From assembly GCA_003612285.1 (NCBI GenBank), contig RAYE01000013.1:1-64000 (forward strand): a stretch of 64,000 bases of DNA, given 5' to 3'. The first letter of the stretch is position 1. The number at the start of each line of letters is the position of its first letter. A model generated the notes under the pieces. It was not told the DNA's origin. It searched no databases and saw only the letters and a program-made list of their open reading frames with translations. Source of the DNA: a bacterium D16-51. Lineage in GTDB: Bacteria > Bacillota > Clostridia > Lachnospirales > Lachnospiraceae. This document shows, piece by piece, positions 15,211 to 25,549 of this stretch. The position numbers were made by a program, and so were the translations under genes.

Positions 15211-15346
15211 CGCAGTGTTTGTGTCTGTGCTGCGACACAAACACTGCGTTGTGTGCAAAGGGCAGTGCAGAAATGAGGTAAAGGGTGAAAGAAAAAAGAA
15301 GAAAGGGTAAAATGCAAACACACATCTTTCACCCTTTGTGTTTGCG
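15211..15346. repeat. Two adjacent hairpins before the SHOCT gene
   Basis: CGCAGTGTTTGTGTC (15211-15225) pairs perfectly with GACACAAACACTGCG (15234-15248). Further on, AAGGGTGAAAGA (about 15281) can pair with TCTTTCACCCTT (about 15326), and GCAAACACA with TGTGTTTGC; the latter pairs overlap and are mutually exclusive. They may be remnants of inserted palindromes or act as a terminator/antiterminator for the gene downstream. Confidence 0.5.
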
Positions 15347-15384
15347 CCTTAAATGAAAATGCAGGCATTTTCGCTTGAGGATTG

Positions 15385-16605
15385 GTGCAAATTATGAATG
15401 GAAAATTAGGAGAAGGCATTGACTCCTATTACGGAGAATATAAAAGTAGTATTTTTAGTAAAAAAACCACGATAAGACTGAGGATATACCCTTCCCACAT
15501 CGAAGGTGACGGATTTGCGTTTTATGATAATGAGTTAAGCAGCGCTGCATATTCATTTGAGATATCACATGATGATATTGAAAAGGTGTATATTGGTGAG
15601 GTTGGAAAAGAAGCAGCTCTTTTTATAAAACATAATTTTAGATCGGTAGTAGATAATAAAAAAGCTATACTTGTATTACCTGGAATGGCAGATGCAAAAA
15701 AATGGTTAAGTATACTTGAAGAGACTAGGAAGGCATTTATTGAACAGAAGCAAAAGCAGCAACAGATAAAGGTTAAAAAGGAGGAAGAACAGCGTAGATT
15801 AGCAGTTGAGAAGGAACGGCAAGCATTACAATTTTACCAAAGGTGCTATAGTTTTCATATAAAAGATTCAACTCCAATATATCAATTATTTTCTGGCAAA
15901 AATAAGATTGCGCTGATTTACATTGATGAAAAAAAGTCTTTGAATTTCTTAAAAATAGATGGTTATGCGCATGAAGAGAACAACGGTGTTATAACATATA
16001 AGAATATACATTATTACGAAAAGGCCGGAAATGTTTCTTATGTAACAGATATACATGGCAATTATTCTAGTTTTGGCGGCAGTATGACGGGCGGTAAGTT
16101 TTCTAAATTGGCGGCAGTAGGAGGAGGCGCGCTGTTTGGCGTTATGGGGATGGCTTTAGGCGCTGCGCTTACATATAAACCGGCGGAGCAAAAGGCTACA
16201 AATACTTCGTTTTCCATTGGCTCGGATATTAAAAAGATAGATGACAGGAGCGTTATGCTGAATTTTTATTCTGAAATGAAAAAGCAATATGTAGATATTG
16301 AATTGCCACGGGATATCTACAACTTCTTGCAGACGTACCTTCCCGAAAAGAAATTTGGCATAGTGGATGAATTAGAAAAGAAAACAATTGTTCATCAGTC
16401 AGATGATATTATCAAAAATGGGAGTCTGTTGAAAACTGATATAAGATCAGATCTTTCATCCATTGAACAGAAAGGAATACAAGAAACGGATGCAATGGAA
16501 GACTTTAAGTTAAAAGTTGGCAAGTTAAAAATGATGAAAGATGCAGGATTGTTATCTGATGAAAAGTTCGCGGAAGAACAGGAAAAATTATTAAATATGA
16601 TTTAA
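15385..16605 (+). CDS. SHOCT domain protein
   Basis: The roughly 406-residue protein begins with an all-beta region (about residues 10-115; TIRLRIYPSHIEGDGFAFY and EKVYIGEVGKEAALFI) that looks PH-like. A charged coiled coil follows (EQKQKQQQIKVKKEEEQRR), then a second beta region with a glycine-rich hydrophobic hairpin (AAVGGGALFGVMGMALGAAL). The C-terminal SHOCT motif reads KLKMMKDAGLLSDEKFAEEQ. SHOCT segments end many proteins of unknown function and may mediate oligomer contacts. The best start is GTG 15385 with TGAGG five bases upstream; ATG 15394 is too far from it. It has no signal peptide, though the glycine-rich hairpin may contact membrane. Confidence 0.7.
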   Translation: MQIMNGKLGEGIDSYYGEYKSSIFSKKTTIRLRIYPSHIEGDGFAFYDNELSSAAYSFEISHDDIEKVYIGEVGKEAALFIKHNFRSVVDNKKAILVLPGMADAKKWLSILEETRKAFIEQKQKQQQIKVKKEEEQRRLAVEKERQALQFYQRCYSFHIKDSTPIYQLFSGKNKIALIYIDEKKSLNFLKIDGYAHEENNGVITYKNIHYYEKAGNVSYVTDIHGNYSSFGGSMTGGKFSKLAAVGGGALFGVMGMALGAALTYKPAEQKATNTSFSIGSDIKKIDDRSVMLNFYSEMKKQYVDIELPRDIYNFLQTYLPEKKFGIVDELEKKTIVHQSDDIIKNGSLLKTDIRSDLSSIEQKGIQETDAMEDFKLKVGKLKMMKDAGLLSDEKFAEEQEKLLNMI

Positions 16606-16737
16606 TACATGAAAAGGGGCTGTTGTGAGCCGTTTGGTATAAATTGTGGATATGTGGTGCAGTAATTGTAACAGTGCTTATAGTATGGCATGTACAATTT
16701 GTAGTGTATCTGGAAGCTGGATGGGGAGGGTGGAGAA

Positions 16738-17466
16738 TTGGGATTGGGGAAAGCAGAGAAAGGACAAGGGGCGATGAAGAAGAAAGAGTCTGCTTATGAT
16801 CCGTTTCATGGAGAAATAGAAGGAGATGTGGAACAGGGATATTTTAAAAATGCATTATCTGGTTTTGTGTTTGAATCTGCAAGTGGCGCTGCTATCCGCC
16901 ATTTGGCGGATCTAGGGTATACGGTAAAGCAGATAATGGAGAAGCTGACATATCCGGCGCCATATGAAAAAATACAGGAAACCGTTTGGAAACATTTGGC
17001 AGATACAGGCGTTTTGTTGTTGAAAGAGCCGGGGACTGAGCTGCCCAAAAGTAATGTTACTTATGTAAAAGAGTATGGTAAATATGGAAGGGTAAGCCTG
17101 CGCCAGGTGACTCGCCCATATCATGATGGAGAATTGCCAGAGTGGAAAAAGTACCAGTTTCAGAAAAGCGATAAAAGAGATTTTCCTTCTTTATTTATAA
17201 AAATGTGTATGGAAAATGAGGAAGAAACCTCTTATATTTCCTGTGATTTTGGGCTGCTTCTTAAAAAAGAGCCTGAAAAATTTGCAAGAGTGCTTCAGGG
17301 GCTTGATAACCGCCAAAAAGATTATATTATAGGGCTTCCGTGGGAAGAGCGGATTGTGTATCATAGGCTGAATCAGCGGATGCGTGATATTGTGCTTCGG
17401 ATGTGTGAAAATAGCTGGAAGTGTGGAGATTGCTATTTTGGCAGGGGGGATAAGGGGGCTAAATGA
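16738..17466 (+). CDS. Hypothetical protein
   Basis: The 242-residue cytoplasmic protein is unrecognised. It has GYFKNALSGFVFESASGAAIRHLADLGYTVKQI (quoted as two parts: GYFKNALSGF and AAIRHLADLGYTVKQIMEKL), which looks like a helix-turn-helix-like helical bundle. A beta-rich middle follows (VTYVKEYGKYGRVSLRQV), and a cysteine pair (WKCGDCYFG) ends the protein. TTG 16738 has GGAGGG upstream at a good distance; an ATG at 16774 is an alternative giving a protein 12 residues shorter. It lies alone between the SHOCT gene and the B2 element. Confidence 0.6.
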   Translation: MGLGKAEKGQGAMKKKESAYDPFHGEIEGDVEQGYFKNALSGFVFESASGAAIRHLADLGYTVKQIMEKLTYPAPYEKIQETVWKHLADTGVLLLKEPGTELPKSNVTYVKEYGKYGRVSLRQVTRPYHDGELPEWKKYQFQKSDKRDFPSLFIKMCMENEEETSYISCDFGLLLKKEPEKFARVLQGLDNRQKDYIIGLPWEERIVYHRLNQRMRDIVLRMCENSWKCGDCYFGRGDKGAK

Positions 17467-17581
17467 ACGTCCTGCGGGGTGCAGGGACTGTAATATCCTG
17501 CTTCTTGGTGGGCTTGCTATATGCTGACATCACTATTTACGGGTAGTAACATGCTGATAGTTGCTAGTTATGGCTGTTGAT

Positions 17582-17677
17582 GTTACTATTCACGGTCAAT
17601 TCCTGTAAAAGAGCTAAAATCATATGTGCAGGCATAATGATTTTAACTTTTTCCAGAAATTGACCGTGAATAGTAAC
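17582..17677. mobile_element. MITE-like element B2 (96 bp) with 8-bp target duplication
   Basis: GTTACTATTCACGG at the left end and CCGTGAATAGTAAC at the right end are exact inverted repeats. CTGTTGAT lies directly outside both ends (17574-17581 and 17678-17685), a perfect 8-bp target duplication. The body can fold into one long imperfect hairpin (GGTCAATTCCTG... against ...CCAGAAATTGACC). It is the shortest copy in the window and has no coding capacity. It lies in the 465-base gap before the Big_2 gene. Confidence 0.93.
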
Positions 17678-17931
17678 CTGTTGATAGTTTTTTCTATATT
17701 GACAGCAGTTTTTTTATTGAAAAATAAAATCTGAAATGATATACTATAAGTTAGTCAAAAGAGAGGTGTTTTCTGTCGATATATATTATATGGTATCGCA
17801 GCTATCGTTTTTTGGCATTTTTACACAATTTTGACATAGAAGCATGATATCCTTTTGCATAGGGGATTGTAGGCATTAATTTTTTGTTTAGAATTGCTGA
17901 AATGATAGAAAGACAGACGGGGAGGTAGAGA

Positions 17932-20900
17932 ATGAAAGGAATAGTGCATAAACTACGGAAAAGATGGATATGGGGGATTGGTGTATTTCTGTTGCTTACA
18001 GTTGGACTATTTGGTTTTATGAATTATCAGAATCATCAGTCAATTCAGGCAGCGGATGTCTATCAGTTTCGAGATAGTTCAGGAACGACGGTTAATGATG
18101 GTGGGAATTTTTCGATGCGCCGTTCTACAGATAGATACGCTATTATCTTGAAGGATGGGGTTACAAATGTTAAATATCAGTGGGAAAGCATGAATCAAAA
18201 TATTATTAAAATTGATAGCACTACGGCTACGCAGGCAACAGCGATATTAAATGTTCAAAATGCAACTGGTTCTGTGACAATTCAGGTTAAAGTTAGTTAT
18301 ACTGATGCTAGTGGAAATGCACAGACAGATGTGGCCTCTATGACAGTGGATGTGTTATTTTCTGTTAATGAATATTTAAATCCTACAGCTAGAGCTGCTG
18401 GATCCGACATGAAAAAGGTTTATAATAAAGATGAAAGAGCTGCTTTGGTTATGGAATATGGTGCTGTTCTTTCGATTGGCGATGAAAATAGCCCTGATAA
18501 TTATTTGAAATTGATCTTTGGTAATGGGCAGAATGCTTCCTGGACCAGTAGCAATGAGGATGTTATCAGGATTGGGACAACAACGGCGTCTGGCGCTGCG
18601 ATTCAGTGCCCGGCAGTGCAGGCAGTGGGTGCAGGAAGGGCAAAGCTGACGGTTTCGTATAATGATGGTGTGGCAACATTGACTGATACTATAGAGGTTT
18701 ATGTAAGACCGCAGATTTGTGATGCGTCTACAAATGATGTGCTGGTTGGCGGCCTTGTCAATGGGACTGTGAATGAAACTGGTTCTGTAACAATAGAAAA
18801 TAATGATAAAGTAAAGGTATCTATTAGGGATGCATGGCATCCTGAACTGGGGATTGCGGATAAGCTGATATGGGTTATATCGAAAGGGGATTTGAGCAGA
18901 CCTGAGACAACAACCTTGGTGCGTGATTCCTTAGGGAATACAGGTGAGGATGCTGATGAAGCAAGGCTTGTTTATATTCAGTCGGAGAAAGCATATCGTG
19001 TGGAAGCAAAGGCTGGGGTTTATAATCTTCAGTTTTATGTCCGGGGGACATATTCCTCTTTTGAGGATAGTAAGGATGATGAAAAGAAATCAAATGTTAG
19101 TTCAATCAACCTGCAAACTAGCGTTCGATGCTCTTTTGTGGATAAAACTGTTTCACTGAGCCTTGGAAGTACTTATAGTATAGCAGATGCATTGAACCTT
19201 CCACTAAAAAACTTAAATGAATTTTTTTCTTATGAGATTGTTTCTGGTTCAGCGATCATTGGGGTAGATGCGAATGCAAAGATTGTGTCTACGAAAATGC
19301 TTGGAACTGCTAGGATTAAAATTAGAAGAAACAGTTCTACGGTTGCAACAGAGATTCCTGGATTGGAACAGGATGAAATTTACATAACAATTAATGTAGA
19401 GGATACATTTGCATTGAACCGTTCGGCAGCGGAAATAGCGGTTGGAGCTACCCTTGATTTATGGGGGCTGATAGGCTCTAACCCAAATGCAGATAATTCT
19501 CAGTTTAGATGGTCGATAAGTGACTCGCAATACGCTACCCTGAGTAATGAAGTAGGGCGGTATGTAACGGTCACGGCATCGAAAGAAACGCCGTTGAACC
19601 AGCCGGTGCGCGTTACTTTGTATTATACAGATACACGCAGTATTACATGGGTAGCTTATTGTGATGTTACAATTACTTCCTCTGCTACGGACTTCAGGAT
19701 TGATCCGTCAACGCTTCGTTTAGAGGCAGGGAGTTCGGAATATTTAAATACAAATCTGACTGGTACGCAAAATATTTTATGGGTATCTTCTGACACCTCT
19801 GTTGTAACAGTAGAGGCACAGACAGGAAGTATCGCAGCAAGAGTTACGGCTACAGAAAAGTCCGGGCAGGCTGTTGTTACTGCGATTAACAGAGATAATG
19901 ATGCATATGCGACCTGTCTTGTAACAGTTACTTCAGCGATTACAGGTATAACGATTGATCAGGGGAACAGCTATACGACGTCAATTGCTACGCCATTTGT
20001 ATATTTAGATGCAGTTTATGAGCCTGCAGATGCGACATCCAGAGAACTTTCGTGGGAGTCTTCTGATCCATCAATTGCTACTGTAGATGAAAAAGGCATG
20101 TTAACTATTTTAGCAATTGGGCAGACAACAATTACAGTAAGACCGGTTTATAACCCGAATGGAGTATTTGCCCAATGTGTAGTAACAGTAAAAGATGACC
20201 CAATTACGGGTATTAAACCAAATGTTTCAAGTTTGGAAATGGTGAAGGGAGAAAAGTATGAAGTTGGGTTAACACTTACTCCGGTTAATCCATCAGATAA
20301 GACGCTTACATGGTCTTCTACGAAATCAAATGTTGCTACAGTTAACAATGGAGTGATTACAGCAGCCGGGGTTGGTACGGCAACAATTATGGTACAGGGG
20401 GGAAGCGCAACTGCATTGATTGATGTTACAGTGCGTGAAAAGCTTACCAGCATTCAGTTTAAGGATAAGGAATTGACAATTGAAGAAGGGGAAAAGAAGA
20501 CGCTTGATGTAACATACACACCTTCTGAAAATGTCAGGAAAGATTTAACCTTCCGTTCAACAGATACAAGTATTGCTACGGTAGATGCAAAAGGTGTTGT
20601 AACTGGTGTAAAAGAAGGCATGACAATGATTATTGCCACGGCTGCAGAACTTGGTACGAATGGTGCTATTACCTGTATGATCCATGTTACTAAGCCAAAA
20701 GTGCCAGTAGAAGAGTTTAGCATTGATCCAGAGGAAATGTCACTTTTTATTGGAGAGGAGCAGCAGATTAAACCGATTTATATCCCGGATGATACATCAC
20801 GTCAGGAAGTAACGTATACATCGGGCAATGAGGAAGTTGCGACTGTTACAGAAGAAGGGGTTGTGAAAGGAGAAGCAGAGGGCTTTACAATTATCACCTG

Positions 20901-22167
20901 CCAGGATGTGGCAAGCGGCAAAACGGCTATCTGCCAGGTTACAGTAGAAAGTGGGATTAAGTTTACTTTATCGCCAGCTTCGAGGGAAATTGCAATTGGG
21001 AAGAGTTTTAACATTAAGAAGGTAACTGTTCCGTCAAATGCCAAAAAGACAGCAACATGGAAATCTTCTAATAGGGCAATTGCATCAGTTAACTCTTCCG
21101 GTAAAGTAACAGGAAAGAAAATCGGCTCTTGTACAATTAAATGTACATTGACATATTACAAGCAGAGTGCAACCTGCCGTGTAAAAGTTGCGAAGTTAAA
21201 GAGCAGTGTGAAGCTTGACAAAACGAGCATCCGCATGAATATTGGTTCTACCTACCGCCTGAAAAAGACAGTAAAGAGCAATGATTCAAAGCTTCCTTCT
21301 GTTAAATTTACATCAAAGAACAGTTCAATTGCTTCTGTTGGCGCTAATTCTGGTAAGATTAAGGCAAAGAGAGTTGGTTCTACTTATATTGTGGCAAAGA
21401 CAACAGATGTAACGCATGCTACTGCAAGATGCCGTGTTATTGTTATCCGCCGTGCTTCCAGCGTATCGTTGAATAAGGCATATGCCGTATGTTACATTGG
21501 GCGTACATTGAAGCTCAAGGCGAAAGTAAACCCTTCCAATGCAACGATTAAGAAAGTAAAATGGTCTTCCAGTGATAAGAAGGTTGCTGTTGTAAATGGC
21601 TCTGGCAAGATTACCGGTTATGCAGAAGGGGAGACTTATATCACTGCTACGACAACAGATGGCGGCAATAAGAAGGCAAGATGCCTTGTTAAAGTCATGG
21701 AACCAATTGACACCTCCAGTATTATGGTGGCGCAGACAAACCTGACTATGGTGAGAGGGGATACTGCTAAGCTTTCCTATACAATTCTGCCAGATGACCA
21801 TACAGATAAGATTAAAATGGCGTCTGATAATACAAGGGTGGCAACCGTTACGAACAATGGAAAAGTAACGGCAGTTGGAACAGGTACTGCAACGATTACG
21901 ATTATGTCGGAAAGTGGTGTAACTGCAACTGTAACTGTCAATGTTGTGGCTTTAAATAAGACTTCAATACGGATGCGGCAGTATGATACAGAAACATTGG
22001 TAGTTCATGGAACAAGTGATCCGATTACCTGGTATTCTGCAAACAACAGCATCGCAACTGTGGCAAATGGCAGGGTTGTCGGCCGGAGTGTCGGAACCAC
22101 ATATGTATATGCTTATGTAAATGGCTGCAGGCTGAGCTGCAGGGTAGAGGTTGTATCAATTAATTAA
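17932..22167 (+). CDS. Large secreted multi-domain Big_2 (Ig-like) protein
   Basis: The 1411-residue protein starts with basic residues and one hydrophobic helix (WIWGIGVFLLLTVGLFGFM), a signal peptide or anchor. About twelve bacterial Ig-like group 2 repeats follow, each about 80-100 residues, marked by WxSSDxSIATV and a following GxVTGxxxGTATI strand. The clearest run from residue 600 to the end (for example WESSDPSIATVDEKG, WSSTKSNVATVNNG, WYSANNSIATVANG). Later repeats are much more lysine-rich than the first ones. No LPxTG, SLH or choline-binding anchor is present. Such proteins act at the cell surface in adhesion or carbohydrate contact. It stands alone, ahead of recN, with a terminator after it. 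Confidence 0.88.
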   Translation: MKGIVHKLRKRWIWGIGVFLLLTVGLFGFMNYQNHQSIQAADVYQFRDSSGTTVNDGGNFSMRRSTDRYAIILKDGVTNVKYQWESMNQNIIKIDSTTATQATAILNVQNATGSVTIQVKVSYTDASGNAQTDVASMTVDVLFSVNEYLNPTARAAGSDMKKVYNKDERAALVMEYGAVLSIGDENSPDNYLKLIFGNGQNASWTSSNEDVIRIGTTTASGAAIQCPAVQAVGAGRAKLTVSYNDGVATLTDTIEVYVRPQICDASTNDVLVGGLVNGTVNETGSVTIENNDKVKVSIRDAWHPELGIADKLIWVISKGDLSRPETTTLVRDSLGNTGEDADEARLVYIQSEKAYRVEAKAGVYNLQFYVRGTYSSFEDSKDDEKKSNVSSINLQTSVRCSFVDKTVSLSLGSTYSIADALNLPLKNLNEFFSYEIVSGSAIIGVDANAKIVSTKMLGTARIKIRRNSSTVATEIPGLEQDEIYITINVEDTFALNRSAAEIAVGATLDLWGLIGSNPNADNSQFRWSISDSQYATLSNEVGRYVTVTASKETPLNQPVRVTLYYTDTRSITWVAYCDVTITSSATDFRIDPSTLRLEAGSSEYLNTNLTGTQNILWVSSDTSVVTVEAQTGSIAARVTATEKSGQAVVTAINRDNDAYATCLVTVTSAITGITIDQGNSYTTSIATPFVYLDAVYEPADATSRELSWESSDPSIATVDEKGMLTILAIGQTTITVRPVYNPNGVFAQCVVTVKDDPITGIKPNVSSLEMVKGEKYEVGLTLTPVNPSDKTLTWSSTKSNVATVNNGVITAAGVGTATIMVQGGSATALIDVTVREKLTSIQFKDKELTIEEGEKKTLDVTYTPSENVRKDLTFRSTDTSIATVDAKGVVTGVKEGMTMIIATAAELGTNGAITCMIHVTKPKVPVEEFSIDPEEMSLFIGEEQQIKPIYIPDDTSRQEVTYTSGNEEVATVTEEGVVKGEAEGFTIITCQDVASGKTAICQVTVESGIKFTLSPASREIAIGKSFNIKKVTVPSNAKKTATWKSSNRAIASVNSSGKVTGKKIGSCTIKCTLTYYKQSATCRVKVAKLKSSVKLDKTSIRMNIGSTYRLKKTVKSNDSKLPSVKFTSKNSSIASVGANSGKIKAKRVGSTYIVAKTTDVTHATARCRVIVIRRASSVSLNKAYAVCYIGRTLKLKAKVNPSNATIKKVKWSSSDKKVAVVNGSGKITGYAEGETYITATTTDGGNKKARCLVKVMEPIDTSSIMVAQTNLTMVRGDTAKLSYTILPDDHTDKIKMASDNTRVATVTNNGKVTAVGTGTATITIMSESGVTATVTVNVVALNKTSIRMRQYDTETLVVHGTSDPITWYSANNSIATVANGRVVGRSVGTTYVYAYVNGCRLSCRVEVVSIN

Positions 22168-22190
22168 GGTAATTAATAATACGTCATATA

Positions 22191-22242
22191 AATGTCAGAA
22201 GGGGATTGGAGCATTTGCTTGAATCCCCGCTGGCATTTTAAA
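22191..22242 (+). terminator. Terminator after the Big_2 gene
   Basis: AATGTCAG...GGGGATT pairs with AATCCCC...CTGGCATT around a short loop and is followed by TTAAAG. The stem separates the surface protein transcript from recN. Confidence 0.6.
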
Positions 22243-22315
22243 GTATGTTAAAATGAATTTTCTAACGTGCTTAGGAAACAGGAAACGAACCAATGGGGAA
22301 GGAGAATTAGAGGAA

Positions 22316-24007
22316 TTGCTGTTAAATTTACATGTGAAAAATCTTGCAATTATTGATGAGGTGGAAGTAGACTTTGCTGACCATCTGAATGTATTGACGG
22401 GGGAAACAGGGGCTGGCAAATCTATAATTATAGGTTCTGTTAATATTGCGCTTGGTGGAAAGACTGCGAAGGATATGATACGGAAAGAGGCAGAGTTTGC
22501 TTTGGTAGAACTTACCTTTTTAATAGGGGATGCGAAAGTAAAAGCTGATTTAGAGAAAATGGGTATCAGCTTTGAGGATGACACGCTTCTGATTTCCAGG
22601 AAAATTACCCGGACAAGGACGATGAACCGCGTGAATGGGGAAAGCGTTACAGGGGCGATGATTAAAAAAATTGCTGATTTGCTGATTGATATTCATGGGC
22701 AGAATGACCAGCAGTCCCTGCTCCACAAAGAAAAGCATCTGGAAATTGTAGACCGGTATGCAAAGGAGCAGATGGCGGGGAAAGAGACGTTGCTTGCAGA
22801 AGCATACCGAAGTTATAAAAAACTAAAGGAAGAGTTACATGAGAACCAAATTCCAGAAGAGGAACGCCTGAGGGAGATTTCTTTTCTGGAATATGAATTG
22901 GAAGAAATTGAAAATGCGAAGCTTTCGTCTGGGGAAGAGGAAGAGCTGGCTATAAAATACCGTAAGCTGTCAAATGCGACAGAGATTGCACAGGGACTTT
23001 CTGGCATTTATGAGATGATAAGCCAGGAGAGCGGTTCCGTTTCTGATAAGGTAAGCGAGGGAATCCGCATTCTTTCCAGGATTTCAGAATATGACGAAAA
23101 GGTATCTGAATTTTGGAATCAGTTGTCTGATATTGATGCTTTGGTTTCAGATTTTAGCAGGGATATTTCGGATTATATGGAAGAATTTGATATTGGGCTG
23201 GAAGAGTTGGAAGAAGTTGAAAAAAGGCTGGATTTAGTCCGCAGTATAAAAGCGAAATATGGCGCAACGACAAAAGAAGTGTTAGCCTATGCGGATAAAA
23301 TACGCGGGAAACTGACAAAATATCAGGAGTATGAGTCGTATCAGGAAAGTTTAAGGCAAAAAATAGAAAAAGAAGAAAAGAAGCTGAAAAAGCTTTCAAA
23401 AGAAGTTTCAGCAATCAGGAAAAAGTGTGCCAGGGTTTTAGAAAAGGAAATTACGCAGGCATTGGTTGATTTGAATTTTTTACAGGTAAAGTTTGAGATT
23501 GCGGTACACTGCAGGGAAGAATATACTGCGAAAGGAATGGATGATATAGAGTTTATGATTTCGACTAACCCTGGGGAGGAACTTAGGCCGATTGGCAGTG
23601 CTGCTTCCGGCGGTGAGATTTCCAGAATTATGCTGGCAGTCAAAGCAGTGCTTGCAAAGCATGATGAGATTGAAACAATGATTTTTGATGAAATTGATGT
23701 AGGAATTAGCGGCAGGACAGCGCAGATGGTAGCGGAAAAAATGTCATTGATTGGGAAGGAACACCAAGTCATTTGTATTTCCCATCTGGCACAGATTGCC
23801 GCAATGGCGGATACGCAATTTCTGATTGAAAAGGAAAATGACAGCAACCATACAAAGACACAAATCCGTCGGTTAAATGAGGAAGAATCTGTCCAGGAGC
23901 TTGCAAGGATTCTGGGTGGCGCACAGATTACAGAAGCAGTGACAGGCAGTGCAAGGGAGATGAGGGAGCTTGCAGCAGAATGGAAACGCAGTGGCATAAA
24001 GCCTTAA
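22316..24007 (+). CDS. recN: DNA repair protein RecN
   Basis: RecN is an SMC-like ATPase that binds double-strand breaks and helps align ends for recombination. The Walker A motif GETGAGKS lies near residue 35, a long coiled-coil middle spans about residues 150-380, the ABC signature is in AASGGEISRIMLA, and Walker B is MIFDEIDVGISG. The family start is LLNLHVKNLAIIDEVEVDF, so TTG 22316 (563 residues) is preferred over the ATG at 22253, which lacks a ribosome binding site and adds non-family residues. In many Clostridia recN lies between argR and spoIVB. Here spoIVB follows, but argR is not upstream; the Big_2 gene occupies that place. Confidence 0.95.
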   Translation: MLLNLHVKNLAIIDEVEVDFADHLNVLTGETGAGKSIIIGSVNIALGGKTAKDMIRKEAEFALVELTFLIGDAKVKADLEKMGISFEDDTLLISRKITRTRTMNRVNGESVTGAMIKKIADLLIDIHGQNDQQSLLHKEKHLEIVDRYAKEQMAGKETLLAEAYRSYKKLKEELHENQIPEEERLREISFLEYELEEIENAKLSSGEEEELAIKYRKLSNATEIAQGLSGIYEMISQESGSVSDKVSEGIRILSRISEYDEKVSEFWNQLSDIDALVSDFSRDISDYMEEFDIGLEELEEVEKRLDLVRSIKAKYGATTKEVLAYADKIRGKLTKYQEYESYQESLRQKIEKEEKKLKKLSKEVSAIRKKCARVLEKEITQALVDLNFLQVKFEIAVHCREEYTAKGMDDIEFMISTNPGEELRPIGSAASGGEISRIMLAVKAVLAKHDEIETMIFDEIDVGISGRTAQMVAEKMSLIGKEHQVICISHLAQIAAMADTQFLIEKENDSNHTKTQIRRLNEEESVQELARILGGAQITEAVTGSAREMRELAAEWKRSGIKP

Positions 24008-24226
24008 AAAACAAGGCTCAAGCATCAGTGTTCCCAGACAGCTGCCATATGGTAAAATTTTTGGAATTTGCAGGAGTAATGTAAGTTGTGTGCAATCTGA
24101 TGGTTTAAAAGCAATTTTCTATACAATAAGCAAGTATAATTTTTGATGACTGGTATATGATAAATGATATATCAGTCTTTTTATGTTATGGGAGAATGCA
24201 CTGTAAAACAAGAATGGGGGATATTT

Positions 24227-25549
24227 ATGAACAAAGCATGTTCAAAGGGAAACAGGAGATTACACGCAATCAGTCTGACAAGAAAGGAACGTTTTAAATA
24301 CAGGGCATGTCTTGTTTTGCTGCTTGTATTAAATATAGGGATAATTGGGGCATGGTTCTGGAAAAAAATGGATGAAAGGGTTCCGGGACATATTTATTTA
24401 TTTCAAAATCAGGATGCACAAATAGATTTTGGCGTGCCTTTAGAGGGGAACTGTAAGGAAGCAGAAGATGTAATTGCAATCACAAATGGGAAACCAATTC
24501 AGGGAAGCCGCCAGTATTTTGGGCTGGACCGCCCTGTACGTGTCAGGGCGAGCGCTTTGGGAAGCTACCAGGCAGAATTGAAGTTATTTGGCATTTTCCA
24601 TTATAAGTATATACAGTTTGATGTGATTGAAAAGGCAAAAGTAATGCCGTCAGGCCGGGCGGTTGGGCTGTATATCCAATCGGACGGGATTATGGTGCTT
24701 GGTACTTCTGAAATACAGGGAGAAGACGGTTTTTCTTATGAACCGGCAAAAGATATTTTACAGCCTGGAGATACAATCCGTAAAGTAGAAGGCACGAAAG
24801 TAGGAGACATTGACCAGGTAGTAGAGTTATTGCAGAAAAAGAAGGGGAATAGGGTAATGCTTGAAATCGCCCGCGGCGGCAATGTAATACAGGTAAAGTT
24901 AGATAAGGTGATGACAAAGGAGGGGGAATATAAAATTGGCGTATGGCTCCGCGAAGATACAGAGGGAATTGGGACATTGTCCTTTGTTACAGAGAAAAAC
25001 CAATTTGCTGCATTAGGACATGGAATTACAGACATTGATACCGGGAAACTTGTCAGATTAAGCGAAGGGAGCGTTTACCCGGCAAAAATTGAGGATATAC
25101 AAAAAGGAGAAGCAGGCAGTCCTGGGGAATTGATTGGAAGTGTGTCTCTTGGTGAATCAAATTGTATAGGGGCGATTAAAAGTAATACTCCATTGGGAAT
25201 TACCGGGGAGATTACTGGGAACGGATACCAGTATCAGGAAGGACAGGCGCTTCCTGTCGGCTTAAAGCAGGAGGTGGAGGAAGGGAAAGCATGGATTATG
25301 TGCCAGATTGCGGATAAGGTCGAAAAATACGAAGTAGAAGTGGAGGAGATTAATGTCAATTCAAAGGATAATAAAGGGATTGTGCTTCGGGTAACTGACA
25401 AGAGGCTGCTAAAAAAATCAGGCGGAATTGTCCAGGGAATGAGCGGCGCCCCGATTTTACAGAATGGAAAAGTGGTTGGTGCAGTAACGCATGTTTTTGT
25501 TAATGACCCTACGGGCGGCTATGGTACTTTTATGGAGAATATGTTATAA
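24227..25549 (+). CDS. spoIVB: SpoIVB serine peptidase
   Basis: SpoIVB is made in the forespore, secreted into the intermembrane space and cleaves SpoIVFA to trigger pro-sigma-K processing. The 440-residue protein has an N-terminal membrane helix (CLVLLLVLNIGIIGAWF), a PDZ domain around residues 170-235 (EPAKDILQPGDTIRKVEG) and an S55 peptidase domain. That domain has the catalytic histidine in AALGHGITDID and the serine in VQGMSGAPIL. The start at 24227 follows GGGGGA; the upstream open frame is non-family. It sits between recN and spo0A, the normal clostridial order. Confidence 0.95.
   Translation: MNKACSKGNRRLHAISLTRKERFKYRACLVLLLVLNIGIIGAWFWKKMDERVPGHIYLFQNQDAQIDFGVPLEGNCKEAEDVIAITNGKPIQGSRQYFGLDRPVRVRASALGSYQAELKLFGIFHYKYIQFDVIEKAKVMPSGRAVGLYIQSDGIMVLGTSEIQGEDGFSYEPAKDILQPGDTIRKVEGTKVGDIDQVVELLQKKKGNRVMLEIARGGNVIQVKLDKVMTKEGEYKIGVWLREDTEGIGTLSFVTEKNQFAALGHGITDIDTGKLVRLSEGSVYPAKIEDIQKGEAGSPGELIGSVSLGESNCIGAIKSNTPLGITGEITGNGYQYQEGQALPVGLKQEVEEGKAWIMCQIADKVEKYEVEVEEINVNSKDNKGIVLRVTDKRLLKKSGGIVQGMSGAPILQNGKVVGAVTHVFVNDPTGGYGTFMENML

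Noticed and set aside
23341-23997. 218-codon - strand frame opposite recN
   Set aside because: Low-complexity serine/isoleucine composition typical of antisense to a purine-rich gene.
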